64,000 nt of DNA, taken from contig NZ_QNQZ01000003.1 in assembly GCF_003390935.1 (NCBI RefSeq), positions 186,001 to 250,000 of the forward strand, in the 5' to 3' direction. The number at the start of each line of letters is the position of its first letter. The first letter of the stretch is position 1. This DNA is from Lewinella sp. IMCC34191 (GTDB lineage Bacteria > Bacteroidota > Bacteroidia > Chitinophagales > Saprospiraceae). Below, piece by piece: positions 8,055-16,138 of this stretch. Under the pieces are notes generated by a model that saw only the letters and a list, made by a program, of their open reading frames with translations, was not told the origin of the DNA and did no database searches. The translations under genes were made by a program, and so were the position numbers.

Positions 8055-9284
8055 TTATAGATTTTGGATGGGTACGCCGGTGTCTTGATCCTCCACCGAC
8101 GCAGCCGTTTTCGTTGCGAAATAGGTTCCGCGGTCGCCGCCCAGCGATACGAAATACATATCGTCATTTGCCTCCACCTGCAGGATCTGCCAGGGCGGGA
8201 TGCCCACTTCCAGCAGACTGGCATCGGGCCGGGGAAAGCTTTCGTCCAGGGTACTAACCGTCATTTCGGGTGGTATACGCACCGTTTCCCCGGCTGAGAA
8301 TTGATGGTTACGGTACGTCTGTTCGTCAATCCGGAAGCGAGGTAGCAATACCGGAGTCGCTATCCGGCTATCCTCGCTGTAAAGTTCCAGCACGATGTCG
8401 TACTCCAGGTGAACCCGGGGTCTTTCGACACCCAACAGGCGGCGCAACCCGGCCAGGAGTTCGCTGACCGACAGCTGCGCGGAAAGCTCATCGGCTTCCA
8501 TGATGTTCTCCCAGGTGGAGTGGCTGAGGCAGTTCGCCTTCAGCGGTTTGGCGGGGTAGAATTTACTTTCGTTGCTCTGACCGTCGTAGAAGTAGCGCTG
8601 CCGGCTCAGCAACTGAGTATGGTTGCCGTAGATGACCTTGAAAGCCTCCTGCACCTGCATCGCCCCGATAATCGAGGAGGAAATAGGCGTCGTCGGTAAC
8701 CGACCCTGGTTGGCATTCCGTTTGGCCACGTCGTTGCATCCCAGCCGGTACCGGATGATCTGCCACTCCTGGGGCCGCAGACCGCATTCGTAGCAGGATA
8801 CGCCGGGCTGAAAAACGTCCAGCGATCCGGCCAGATTCAGAATCCCGCCGTTGATCCAGGTTTTATTCAGCCGGTAGGCATAGCGATTGAGGTGGAGACG
8901 AGCCACGCGGTTGTCGAGACAGCCGATAAAGACGTCCATGGTGTGCAAAAAGCCCAGGCCGAGGTCGTAGATGATGTCTCCGTCAAACCACCCGACCTCG
9001 CAGTTCGGGTTGATTTCCCGCACGCGCTCGGCGGCGACTTCCGCCTTTATACGGCCGACATCGCCGGGCCGAAACAAGACCGACCGACTGAGATTGCCAT
9101 ATTCGATGGCGTCAAAGTCGACGATATAAATGTGGCCTACGTTGAGCAGAGCCAGGTTCTTGAGCACTTCGTTTCCCAGGGCTCCCGCGCCTACCACCAA
9201 TACCCGGGCAGCGGCCACCTTGTCGGCGTCCCACCAAGACAGGAGTCGGTAAACTTCATCCCATTGTTCTTTCCCTGGTGACAT
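8055..9284 (-). CDS. E1-like ubiquitin-activating enzyme (ThiF/HesA/MoeB fold)
   Basis: The protein has 409 residues from the ATG at 9284; a longer TTG-started frame to 9326 exists, but the ATG has the A-rich upstream (CAGAACAACACAATAATG) typical of Bacteroidota. The Rossmann nucleotide site is complete: GAGALG (32-37), D56, N64 and R67 in NLSR, K80, and DNR at 124-126. A CYEC pair (164-167) may bind zinc. C183 in LGCNDVAKRN, shortly before PTTPISSS (197-203), is the candidate catalytic cysteine, as in other bacterial E1 proteins. The C-terminal 130 residues form an extra domain with a Ubl-like closing pattern (LLEVGIPPWQIL). It should adenylate the Ubl C-terminus and hand it to E2. A 120-nt gap to the M23 gene is the widest in the operon and could hold an internal promoter. 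Confidence 0.93.
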   Translation of the reverse strand: MSPGKEQWDEVYRLLSWWDADKVAAARVLVVGAGALGNEVLKNLALLNVGHIYIVDFDAIEYGNLSRSVLFRPGDVGRIKAEVAAERVREINPNCEVGWFDGDIIYDLGLGFLHTMDVFIGCLDNRVARLHLNRYAYRLNKTWINGGILNLAGSLDVFQPGVSCYECGLRPQEWQIIRYRLGCNDVAKRNANQGRLPTTPISSSIIGAMQVQEAFKVIYGNHTQLLSRQRYFYDGQSNESKFYPAKPLKANCLSHSTWENIMEADELSAQLSVSELLAGLRRLLGVERPRVHLEYDIVLELYSEDSRIATPVLLPRFRIDEQTYRNHQFSAGETVRIPPEMTVSTLDESFPRPDASLLEVGIPPWQILQVEANDDMYFVSLGGDRGTYFATKTAASVEDQDTGVPIQNL

Positions 9285-9404
9285 TATTGTGTTGTTCTGG
9301 CAAGTAGCCCACCGTTTATAGCGCAATCAGGTCCGCGAACCTTATTTCCTTTGGCGAGGTGGATACTCCTTTATACCGTCGCAGATGATTTGTTACCTCA
9401 GGCG

Positions 9405-10712
9405 CTAAAAATTTATCTCCTGGTAGTCCAGGCTATCCAGGATATCGAGCAGCGAATCCCGTCGTTCGACAAAGTGGCCGCTTACTCCCGCACCGGGAGC
9501 AGTCACACCTTCGTCGCGGTACTGTAAGAAATCCTTTTCCACCCCCCGATCCCGGAAGCGCAGACAGACGTGGGGGCCGGTCGACAGCCCCGTGGACCCC
9601 ACAAATCCGATGACGCTTCCCTGTTCCACCCGCGAGCCGATCTCCGTGTCGGGTCCGAAACTGTTCATGTGCAAGTACATGGTGCTGAAGCGCCCGTCGT
9701 GGGAGACTTCGATGTATTTCCCGTTGAAGGGATCCTCCGCCCGCCGCGTGACCCGGCCGGCAGCCAGGGCGATGATGGGAGACCCTTCGGGCGCGGCGAA
9801 GTCCGTACCGCCGTGGGGTCTGATCTCTCCGGTCACGGGGTGCCGGCGTTGGGGGTTGAAGCGCGAGGAAACGATACCGAACTTCACGGGAGCACGGAGA
9901 AATTGACGGCGCAGGCTGCTGCCGTAGTAGTCGACGTACGCCGGTGCATCCACCGAGCCGACCCCAAACACCCGGTAAGCTTGTCCCGGGGTTTCAATCT
10001 CCACCGCTTTCAGCGCCTTGACGCCAATCGGCCTTCCGTCACGGCGTTCCTCATCATAGATCAGTTTGTACCGGTCGCCGGGGCGCAGGTGGAAAAGATC
10101 TACGGTCCACTTGAGTGCTTCCTCAACGACCGGCAACAGGGTGTGATGGAGCCGATCGCTCTCCAGGATAGATACCCAGAAGTCTTCCGTGATGATCCCG
10201 GCGTACCGTACCTCATGCACGGTCACTTCGCGTGGTATAGCCGTCACGTGCGCGTAGGGCTGGAAGCGCAGACTGAGCAAGGTGGTATCGTCCCGCTCGA
10301 AGGTCAGTACGCGGGCCGGGCTGGCCGGCTCACTGCCGTACTCCACCCGGTAAAGGGTGCCGGAACGAACCATGAGATCGGGGGGAACGGCAGGATGAGC
10401 CAGTATAGCGGTGGTAACCTCCGTTTCTACACGAAACTTGGCGAGCAGATCCGACAGTGTTACGTCCTGCCGGATGACCCCGTCGGACGTTGCGGCCCGG
10501 GACGGACTTTTTACCTGCGCTCCGCCGCCCTGCTCCGCTTTGCTTTCGACCTCCGGTTGTTGCTCCTCATGGCTCGCCGCGCGCACCAACAACCATACGG
10601 CGACGCTTATCCCAACGGCCAGAAGGACGAGGACCGTCAAACGCCTACCGGACCTAGTCCGTAGCGGCGCGGCGTCGGGGCCGTTGATGCTGATCTTGCG
10701 ACGGCTGCTCAC
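9405..10712 (-). CDS. Inner-membrane-anchored M23 (LytM-like) peptidase in T6SS operon
   Basis: The protein has 435 residues from a GTG start (an in-frame stop lies three codons upstream, and the tssK stop is 6 nt away). A short basic cytoplasmic N-terminus precedes one TM helix (about 25-44). The periplasmic part ends in an M23 domain: H300 and D304 in PHGGTDF, a YLHM strand, and STGPHVCLRF, where the usual HxH is HxC (H381, C383). M23 enzymes cut peptide bridges of peptidoglycan; the HxC variant, which I recall from Bacteroidota relatives, makes activity uncertain. Residues 85-280 resemble the LysM/opacity-associated region that precedes M23 in YebA-like proteins. A T6SS must open the cell wall to assemble, so a dedicated wall hydrolase or a wall-binding scaffold fits this position. 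Confidence 0.88.
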   Translation of the reverse strand: MSSRRKISINGPDAAPLRTRSGRRLTVLVLLAVGISVAVWLLVRAASHEEQQPEVESKAEQGGGAQVKSPSRAATSDGVIRQDVTLSDLLAKFRVETEVTTAILAHPAVPPDLMVRSGTLYRVEYGSEPASPARVLTFERDDTTLLSLRFQPYAHVTAIPREVTVHEVRYAGIITEDFWVSILESDRLHHTLLPVVEEALKWTVDLFHLRPGDRYKLIYDEERRDGRPIGVKALKAVEIETPGQAYRVFGVGSVDAPAYVDYYGSSLRRQFLRAPVKFGIVSSRFNPQRRHPVTGEIRPHGGTDFAAPEGSPIIALAAGRVTRRAEDPFNGKYIEVSHDGRFSTMYLHMNSFGPDTEIGSRVEQGSVIGFVGSTGLSTGPHVCLRFRDRGVEKDFLQYRDEGVTAPGAGVSGHFVERRDSLLDILDSLDYQEINF

Positions 10713-10718
10713 GGGATG

Positions 10719-11960
10719 CTATTTTAATCCCCAACCACCATCCGTATCTCCGCCGTGGTTATCCTGTGATGAATCGCGCGTAGCGTTGCGGGTCGTGATC
10801 CGTAGGGAACTGCCGGCCGGCCGAACCGTGGGACGGATAGGTTGCGCCGGGTGCCCCGTATCCATTCGGCCGTAGCTGCGGTTGTTGATTATGGTGGGGG
10901 TGGCAATCTCGTGATAATCGAGCTGCCGGATCTGGGAGAAAAGCCGGGAAACAAATCCCATAAAATTATTGACCTGGGTGACCAGGTGATGGATATCGGA
11001 GTGGTGGTAATCGCAGTCGCACAGGTCGTTGCAGAAGCGCATCAAATCGGTGGCCGCTACTCCGTCGATAAAGTGGGCCAGGTAGTTCAGCATGTTTTCC
11101 TGGTTACCGGCCAGGCGCACCTCGTTCCTGATCGTCCGTGCCAGCGCCATGAACCAGTTGAACAGCAGGATGGGCTCCCCCTGGGGCAATAGCAACCGGT
11201 AGGCGTCGAAATGCTCGTTGATGTAGCGGATGCAGGCGTGTGACAAACTGAGCAGATCGGCGGACAACTGGTTGCCCTGATTGTTGCGGTGCTTATCCTT
11301 GATCTTGCGAATGATCTCGAAGTGGTCCCCCTCCGTGGCCAAAAGTTGCTCCTTCCACTGGTGGTGGTGATGCAGCAGCTGTTCGCTGACGTCAACACGG
11401 ACGACCGGGGGGATAAACTCACGGTCGCGTTCGATGCCCTGATAGGTCTTGATGATCCGCGCCAGTGGCAGGCCGTGGGTCATACTATCGGCCCGCGCCA
11501 GATCGATGGCGGGCACGATCTCCAGGTGCACCTTCGTACAGGCGAAGGGTTGGCGCAGCGGTATCTCCTCCGGGTTCGGGCTACCGATACCGGTCCGTTC
11601 GCCGGGTTGGATACGAAGTACTACGTGCCAGGTATCCGCCTCGGAGAAATCGCGGCCGTACATGAGGTCCGACATCCGCCGCTGGAGTTCGGCGTTGTTT
11701 TCGGGTCCGACAACGAGCAGGTATCCAGCGCGGGTGATAGCCTGGCAGCGACGCACTTCTACCCGTTCCGGGGTGACGACCAGGTCCAGACCGCCGTAAT
11801 TCGCCGATGACGGCAGCAAACCGTATCGGTAATCCTTAAGCGTCGCCGACTGGGTCAGGGCGATCTGCTCGTTCAGGTTAGCCTCCTGTTGTTGAAAGTG
11901 GGATTTGTTGATCTTCATGCCGTCCACCCAATTGACCGGCCAGTATTCTCGCGTCTTCAT
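10719..11960 (-). CDS. tssK: TssK, T6SS baseplate subunit (Bacteroidota type)
   Basis: The protein has 413 residues. The N-terminus has the TssK signature W-x-x-GM-x-I-x-x-x-HF (WVDGMKINKSHFQQQE), with beta-rich shoulder domains to about 180 and a helical middle and C-terminal head. In known T6SSs TssK trimers link the baseplate wedges (TssEFG) to the membrane complex. The last 45 residues are low complexity (G, D, T, R rich) and probably disordered. The gene starts 3 nt after the tssN-like stop and is followed 6 nt later by the M23 gene. This is one of the genes that separates the locus from extracellular contractile systems, which lack TssK. Confidence 0.88.
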   Translation of the reverse strand: MKTREYWPVNWVDGMKINKSHFQQQEANLNEQIALTQSATLKDYRYGLLPSSANYGGLDLVVTPERVEVRRCQAITRAGYLLVVGPENNAELQRRMSDLMYGRDFSEADTWHVVLRIQPGERTGIGSPNPEEIPLRQPFACTKVHLEIVPAIDLARADSMTHGLPLARIIKTYQGIERDREFIPPVVRVDVSEQLLHHHHQWKEQLLATEGDHFEIIRKIKDKHRNNQGNQLSADLLSLSHACIRYINEHFDAYRLLLPQGEPILLFNWFMALARTIRNEVRLAGNQENMLNYLAHFIDGVAATDLMRFCNDLCDCDYHHSDIHHLVTQVNNFMGFVSRLFSQIRQLDYHEIATPTIINNRSYGRMDTGHPAQPIRPTVRPAGSSLRITTRNATRDSSQDNHGGDTDGGWGLK

Positions 11961-11963
11961 AGT

Positions 11964-12875
11964 CTACGTTTTGTTTTCCCAGACCCGTACCCGCTCGGCG
12001 AGGATTCGCTCGCCGTCCTTGAGATCGGTGGTCCGCAGCGGCTCCTCCATGGGTAAATAATCGCGGTAGCTCCCCCACCAGCTACGGGCCGAGCGATACA
12101 GCAGCCAGCCATAAAGGAAGTCGGACTTATTTTCGAAAGCAATGGCGATCTGCTTGGCAGAGCGGCGCTGTACGTTGTGCTGATAAAGCAAATGATGAAA
12201 TGCCTGGCCGAGGGATGTTCGCCGGGGTATACTGAGGTCGTAGGAGACCGTATCCGAATCACCCTCCCGTACCGGTACCTCAAAGAAAATGCGGAGGGCG
12301 TCGGCGGAAGGCTCGATAACCGGTGCGTCGCGGTGGACGGGCAGCATCCAGGGTTCCCGGTACTTGATCACGATAGGTATGGCGTTCCATCGCCGGTACG
12401 CCTGCAGTACGGCGGGGGGGACCAATAAGGCCAGGGAAGCCGCGGCGGCGTAGGCAAGCGGGACACCGTCAGCCATGCCCGCCGGGTCGCCGGGAAAGAC
12501 CAGCCGTTTGGCCAGCAGGGCGGACAGGAGAACGAGGGTGGCCAGAGCCCACAGGGCCGAAGCCTGGGGTAACTCCCACCGCCAGATCGCGCGGGCGTCG
12601 AGTTCCGATAAACGCTGTTTGTGCCAGTACCACCAGGCAAAAAGCGCGAAGGCAAGGAAAAGCAAGGCTTGCAGCCCGACCAGACCGATGTAGTTTCCCG
12701 GTTGCCGGTACAATAAGCCGATGAGCGCGAACAGGGTGGCCGTGGCCACGGTACGTGCCGCCAGTCCGACCAGTTTACCGGTGAAGATCTTTTTATCTCC
12801 GCGGGTCGCGTACATCCACACCATGCTCAGAAGCAGCATTACGACCAGGGTGATGATGATGCCGTCGTAGGTCAT
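11964..12875 (-). CDS. tssN: TssN-like membrane protein with five TM helices and a possible beta-grasp C-terminal domain
   Basis: The protein has 303 residues from the ATG at 12875, which overlaps the tssG stop (ATGA); a longer frame to 13007 runs into tssG and is rejected. Five TM helices lie at about 4-21, 37-56, 62-81, 106-124 and 140-160, followed by a soluble domain (165-303). This layout matches TssN, the membrane protein characteristic of Bacteroidota T6SSs, and FLYGWLLYRSARSWWG with a closing ILAERV resembles what I recall of that family. The soluble part (192-300) has the strand-helix-strand order of a ubiquitin-like fold, ending DLKDGERILAERV, close in pattern to DLGIHDGETILLV of the Ubl encoded in this operon. 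The assignment rests on topology, motif memory and operon position. Confidence 0.7.
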   Translation of the reverse strand: MTYDGIIITLVVMLLLSMVWMYATRGDKKIFTGKLVGLAARTVATATLFALIGLLYRQPGNYIGLVGLQALLFLAFALFAWWYWHKQRLSELDARAIWRWELPQASALWALATLVLLSALLAKRLVFPGDPAGMADGVPLAYAAAASLALLVPPAVLQAYRRWNAIPIVIKYREPWMLPVHRDAPVIEPSADALRIFFEVPVREGDSDTVSYDLSIPRRTSLGQAFHHLLYQHNVQRRSAKQIAIAFENKSDFLYGWLLYRSARSWWGSYRDYLPMEEPLRTTDLKDGERILAERVRVWENKT

Positions 12876-13816
12876 GCGGAGGGAATTAAGGTGGCCGTGA
12901 GCCCCAGACGCGAGGCCGGTACCCGATCTCCGGCCAGATGGAAGGACTCCGCGGCGGATTCGAGGGTGATTTGCACGCGGACATCGACCTCGTAAGGCAC
13001 CAGACACTCGCGGAGTAAGTCCAGCATGGCCGTACCCGGGCCGGCGGGCAGAAATTCCTCGCTCCGCTGCCGGTTCAGCGGCCCCACGGTTATTACCAGA
13101 CTCGGAAGTTCTTCCTCCGGCCGGCCCTCCAGCGTCAGGTCCAGGCCCAGCGTAGTTCCCATAGGTGCCTGATTACCCGATTCGGGCGAACTGGATAACC
13201 GGCGGTATGCCAATTTTACGGGCGCCAGTAATAGACTGCGATAGCAGGGTTCCATCAGCTCCAGATCGCCACTGATCCGGTGTGCCAGCGGCAGGACATA
13301 GGCCAGCAACGGCAAGCGCTCGGGATGGACGGCCGCACAGCCCGGCCAGAGCTTTAACAGCAGGTTGCGGTAAAGGGGACTGGTGAAGGCGTCCGTGAGT
13401 TTGCGTTCCTGCAGAGCCACCTGGATGGCGGTGGCGTTGAGGACGTGCTCGAAGGGAAAAAAGAAGGCGCGCGCCGCTTCTTCCCTGGCCCGGGCGGCTT
13501 CGCTTTCGGCCAGGCGGCTGGTCAGTTTCTGCGTCGGGCCGTACGGTTCGGGCCGGTGGAAGAGGTGGTAGGGCAGCTGGTCATAGAGTCCCTCACGGTG
13601 CGTTTGGACATCCAGTACGTCGCCGGACGGTGTCTCCCTCACCCTGGAAGCGGCGATGTCCTGGCGGTAATTCCGGGCAAACGTACTCGCTGCCCGGATA
13701 CTCATTTCTTCCGATGTAAGCACGTCCGCGTCGACCAGTTCGGCCAGCAAAATTTCCATCCGGGCGGGGTGGCGACTCAGGACATCTTCCAGTTCGTTCA
13801 GTTGGGCCGCCTTCAT
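12872..13816 (-). CDS. tssG: TssG, T6SS baseplate wedge protein
   Basis: The protein has 314 residues, within the family range. TssG pairs with two TssF copies and TssE to form a baseplate wedge around the VgrG spike. The N-terminus is helical with an E-L-x-D start (QLNELEDVLSRHPARMEILLAELVDADVL is spread over residues 4-32), and the C-terminus ends in the beta-rich part expected for the family. It overlaps tssF by 4 nt upstream and the tssN-like gene by 4 nt downstream. The call rests mainly on the strict E-F-G gene order and length, with family motifs only weakly visible. Confidence 0.8.
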   Translation of the reverse strand: MKAAQLNELEDVLSRHPARMEILLAELVDADVLTSEEMSIRAASTFARNYRQDIAASRVRETPSGDVLDVQTHREGLYDQLPYHLFHRPEPYGPTQKLTSRLAESEAARAREEAARAFFFPFEHVLNATAIQVALQERKLTDAFTSPLYRNLLLKLWPGCAAVHPERLPLLAYVLPLAHRISGDLELMEPCYRSLLLAPVKLAYRRLSSSPESGNQAPMGTTLGLDLTLEGRPEEELPSLVITVGPLNRQRSEEFLPAGPGTAMLDLLRECLVPYEVDVRVQITLESAAESFHLAGDRVPASRLGLTATLIPSA

Positions 13817-15672
13817 ACCACGACGTTTTCGGCGGCGACCACGCGAATGGGCAGTACACCGGTGCTCTTTCGATTAAGTTGCCGTTCAAGCGCCGAGAGG
13901 CGTGAACCGATATCGGCCCCTTCGGTCTCACCGACGCCAACGCTGACTTCGAGGATTCGCTCCATACCGTGCTGACCTCCGTGACCCTGGGCGTAGGCTT
14001 TGCGAATGCGGATGCCGCCGGTCAGCAGCCTTCCCAGGTCGGCTTCGCAGAAGGCACGGATATCCTCCCGGGTCACGACACGACCGCGGGAAACGATGGC
14101 CTTTTTATAGGCATACTTCCGTTCCTGGTAGGAAAGTGGTGCCCGGCCGCCCGAAGTGGAGGTGACCAGGTGCAGGCTCTTGCGGTCGATTCCGGCGAAG
14201 CGTACAAGCTCCAGGGATTCGCCAGCGAGGATGTCGTTTGCCGCTTCAGCCTGTGTACTCAGGTACGCAACATCGACGAAGCGATCTTCGCTCAGGGGGC
14301 TGACGACTACAAAGGCCCGACTGCCCGTGCCTTCGGGTTCGAGTTGGAGTTGTTGCTCCAGATCCTTCAGGTGCTGATTGAGCGCGGTAATCTTGCTCTG
14401 CAAGGCGTCCTTTCCGTAAGCACTGAAGGCGGCGCTTTCTTCGCGCAGGAGATCGAGCAGCTGGTAGAGCATTCGTCCGGCGTCGCGGTGTTCGAATTTG
14501 CCCACATCGCGCCGACGGACGCTGTACTGACCGGCCTGGTACCGGCGAATATTGGTCAAAGGGACCTCGTCGTAGGCCATGCCCCGGCGACTTCTGACCG
14601 CTAAAATATCGAAATAGTGGTGCTCGGTGTCCAGGGGGATGATGTTGACCTGGTCCCGCAGCCGTCCGGCCACCGTGTGGGGCCGGAGGTTCGCTACCGG
14701 CACGGGGTTGAGCACGCAGGTGGTGGCCTGTAACTCCCGGCCGCTCATCTGGGTGGGAAATACAACCTTGATCCATACCAGCTTGTGATCCAGTACCACG
14801 AGTTTCTCCGGCGGATAGAGCGCTTCAAATTCCGGCGGATAAAAGGCCGTAAGTAATGCAAGCTCCGGCTCGGCCTGCGGTGCGGCAAAACATTCGATGG
14901 TCACCAGATGGTCGGCGTAAAAGCTACTGACCTCCGCCACTTCACGGGGGTAGCGACGATACTCGCTTTCCAGAAACGCATCGGCCGTGTCTCCGCCATT
15001 GCGCGAGCGAAGTATATCGCTTTCACTGGCTACCCGGAGCGGGTGACCGGCACAACTCCACTCGGCCTGCCGTAGCCACTCCAGGTTCTCGTCCAGGCGC
15101 AGGGCGTTCATCCAATTAAAATAAAAGCGCAGGTTGGATAGCGAGGACACGCTGCGATTCAGCTCCAGACCGATATACAGGGTACTACCTCGTTCCGCCA
15201 GCCCGCCTTTTCCAGTGGCTAATTTTTCCCGCCCCTGCTTTTCGCCGATGGCCCACAGCGTCGAGCCGCCCGCTTCGAGGCAGGCAATCCGTCCGTTGAC
15301 CACCGGTGTCGGGGCCAGTGGCCGAAAGTAAATTTCTCCCTTCTGTCCTTTGCGGTCTATTGAGGCATACAGCTGAAGATCCGGGGTAACGGTTTCGGTT
15401 CCGTTCAGCGCCCGTACAAAGGCAACGGCGTGCGCCGGTCGCGGCCCCGTACTCACCTCGGGGGCGAGTTGCTCGAGCATCCGCTCCATGATGCGGGTTT
15501 CCGACTCCGCAAGCATGCGCTCCAGCCGGGCTACTTCCCCACTGCACGCGTCCACGAGCAGGCGGACGAGCGGATCGAAGGCCTGCAGGTCCATCTCCGA
15601 CTCCTGGTAACCCCAGTGGCGGGCGGCGGCGCGCAGGATCCGGTTCCTGATTTGTTCCTGTCCGTCCATCAT
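13813..15672 (-). CDS. tssF: TssF, T6SS baseplate wedge protein
   Basis: The protein has 619 residues, typical for TssF. The N-terminus carries the usual helical start with DPLVRLLVDACSGEVARLE and ERMLEQLAPE, followed by the H-A-V-A-F strand. The middle has FYPPEFEALYP and the interior strands of the family, and the C-terminus ends in a baseplate J-like domain (REDIRAFCEADLG, then VSVGVGE). TssF dimers embrace TssG in the wedge. Residues about 430-455 form a short coiled coil (ALNQHLKDLEQQLQLE). It overlaps tssE (15669) and tssG (13816) by 4 nt each, so the three wedge proteins are translationally coupled. Confidence 0.9.
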   Translation of the reverse strand: MMDGQEQIRNRILRAAARHWGYQESEMDLQAFDPLVRLLVDACSGEVARLERMLAESETRIMERMLEQLAPEVSTGPRPAHAVAFVRALNGTETVTPDLQLYASIDRKGQKGEIYFRPLAPTPVVNGRIACLEAGGSTLWAIGEKQGREKLATGKGGLAERGSTLYIGLELNRSVSSLSNLRFYFNWMNALRLDENLEWLRQAEWSCAGHPLRVASESDILRSRNGGDTADAFLESEYRRYPREVAEVSSFYADHLVTIECFAAPQAEPELALLTAFYPPEFEALYPPEKLVVLDHKLVWIKVVFPTQMSGRELQATTCVLNPVPVANLRPHTVAGRLRDQVNIIPLDTEHHYFDILAVRSRRGMAYDEVPLTNIRRYQAGQYSVRRRDVGKFEHRDAGRMLYQLLDLLREESAAFSAYGKDALQSKITALNQHLKDLEQQLQLEPEGTGSRAFVVVSPLSEDRFVDVAYLSTQAEAANDILAGESLELVRFAGIDRKSLHLVTSTSGGRAPLSYQERKYAYKKAIVSRGRVVTREDIRAFCEADLGRLLTGGIRIRKAYAQGHGGQHGMERILEVSVGVGETEGADIGSRLSALERQLNRKSTGVLPIRVVAAENVVV

Positions 15673-16130
15673 CGATCGTTTGTGTGCTCGATGGCCACCG
15701 GGCTGAAGTAAAGCTGGAAGGGGGGCGGGGCGAAGTCGGTGTTGGTCTGTAACAACCGACCCGTGACCTGCATTTCGATGCGCTTTTTGAGGGAGAGCAT
15801 CCGCCGGCCCCGGTAGGACGGAAGCGGACTATTGAAAACACGGAAGTTGACCTTCAGGGTAGTCGGATCCAGGCGGGGTTCCCGCTCGGTGATCATCGTG
15901 CGGATGCTTTCTTCCAATTGATGGCGGCGGTTTTCCAGCTTGGCTCCCGATTCAAAGTCGTATTCCCAGAAAGCGCAGCCGAAGGCGGGATCGGCGCGGA
16001 GGCTGCCGAAGTGGGAGATCAGCATCAGCAGAATATACTGCCTGACCGACTCGTGTAGATCGACGGTCGGTGCGCGACCGCCGGGGCGCATCAGCTCGGT
16101 AAAATCGGTGGGGAGGGCGTAGTTTTTCAT
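15669..16130 (-). CDS. tssE: TssE, gp25-like baseplate protein
   Basis: The protein has 153 residues. It shows the gp25 lysozyme-like fold signature: a helical segment, then SHFGSLRADPAFGCAFWEYD, and RRHQLEESIRTMITEREPRL. The proteins of this family start sheath polymerisation by contacting TssB/C and the wedge. The C-terminus (PPFQLYFSPVAIEH) is a beta strand region longer than in phage gp25. The gene is 8 nt after vgrG and overlaps tssF. Confidence 0.9.
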   Translation of the reverse strand: MKNYALPTDFTELMRPGGRAPTVDLHESVRQYILLMLISHFGSLRADPAFGCAFWEYDFESGAKLENRRHQLEESIRTMITEREPRLDPTTLKVNFRVFNSPLPSYRGRRMLSLKKRIEMQVTGRLLQTNTDFAPPPFQLYFSPVAIEHTNDR

Positions 16131-16138
16131 GGGTGGGC

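Noticed and set aside
7000-9284. Locus as a CBASS or Bil antiphage island
   Set aside because: No cyclase or Cap effector is present, and the E1/E2/Ubl/JAB genes share overlapping ends with T6SS genes rather than forming a separate unit.
12876-13007. N-terminal extension of the TssN-like protein
   Set aside because: It lies wholly within tssG in another frame and lacks a membrane or family pattern; the ATGA overlap at 12875 is the natural start.
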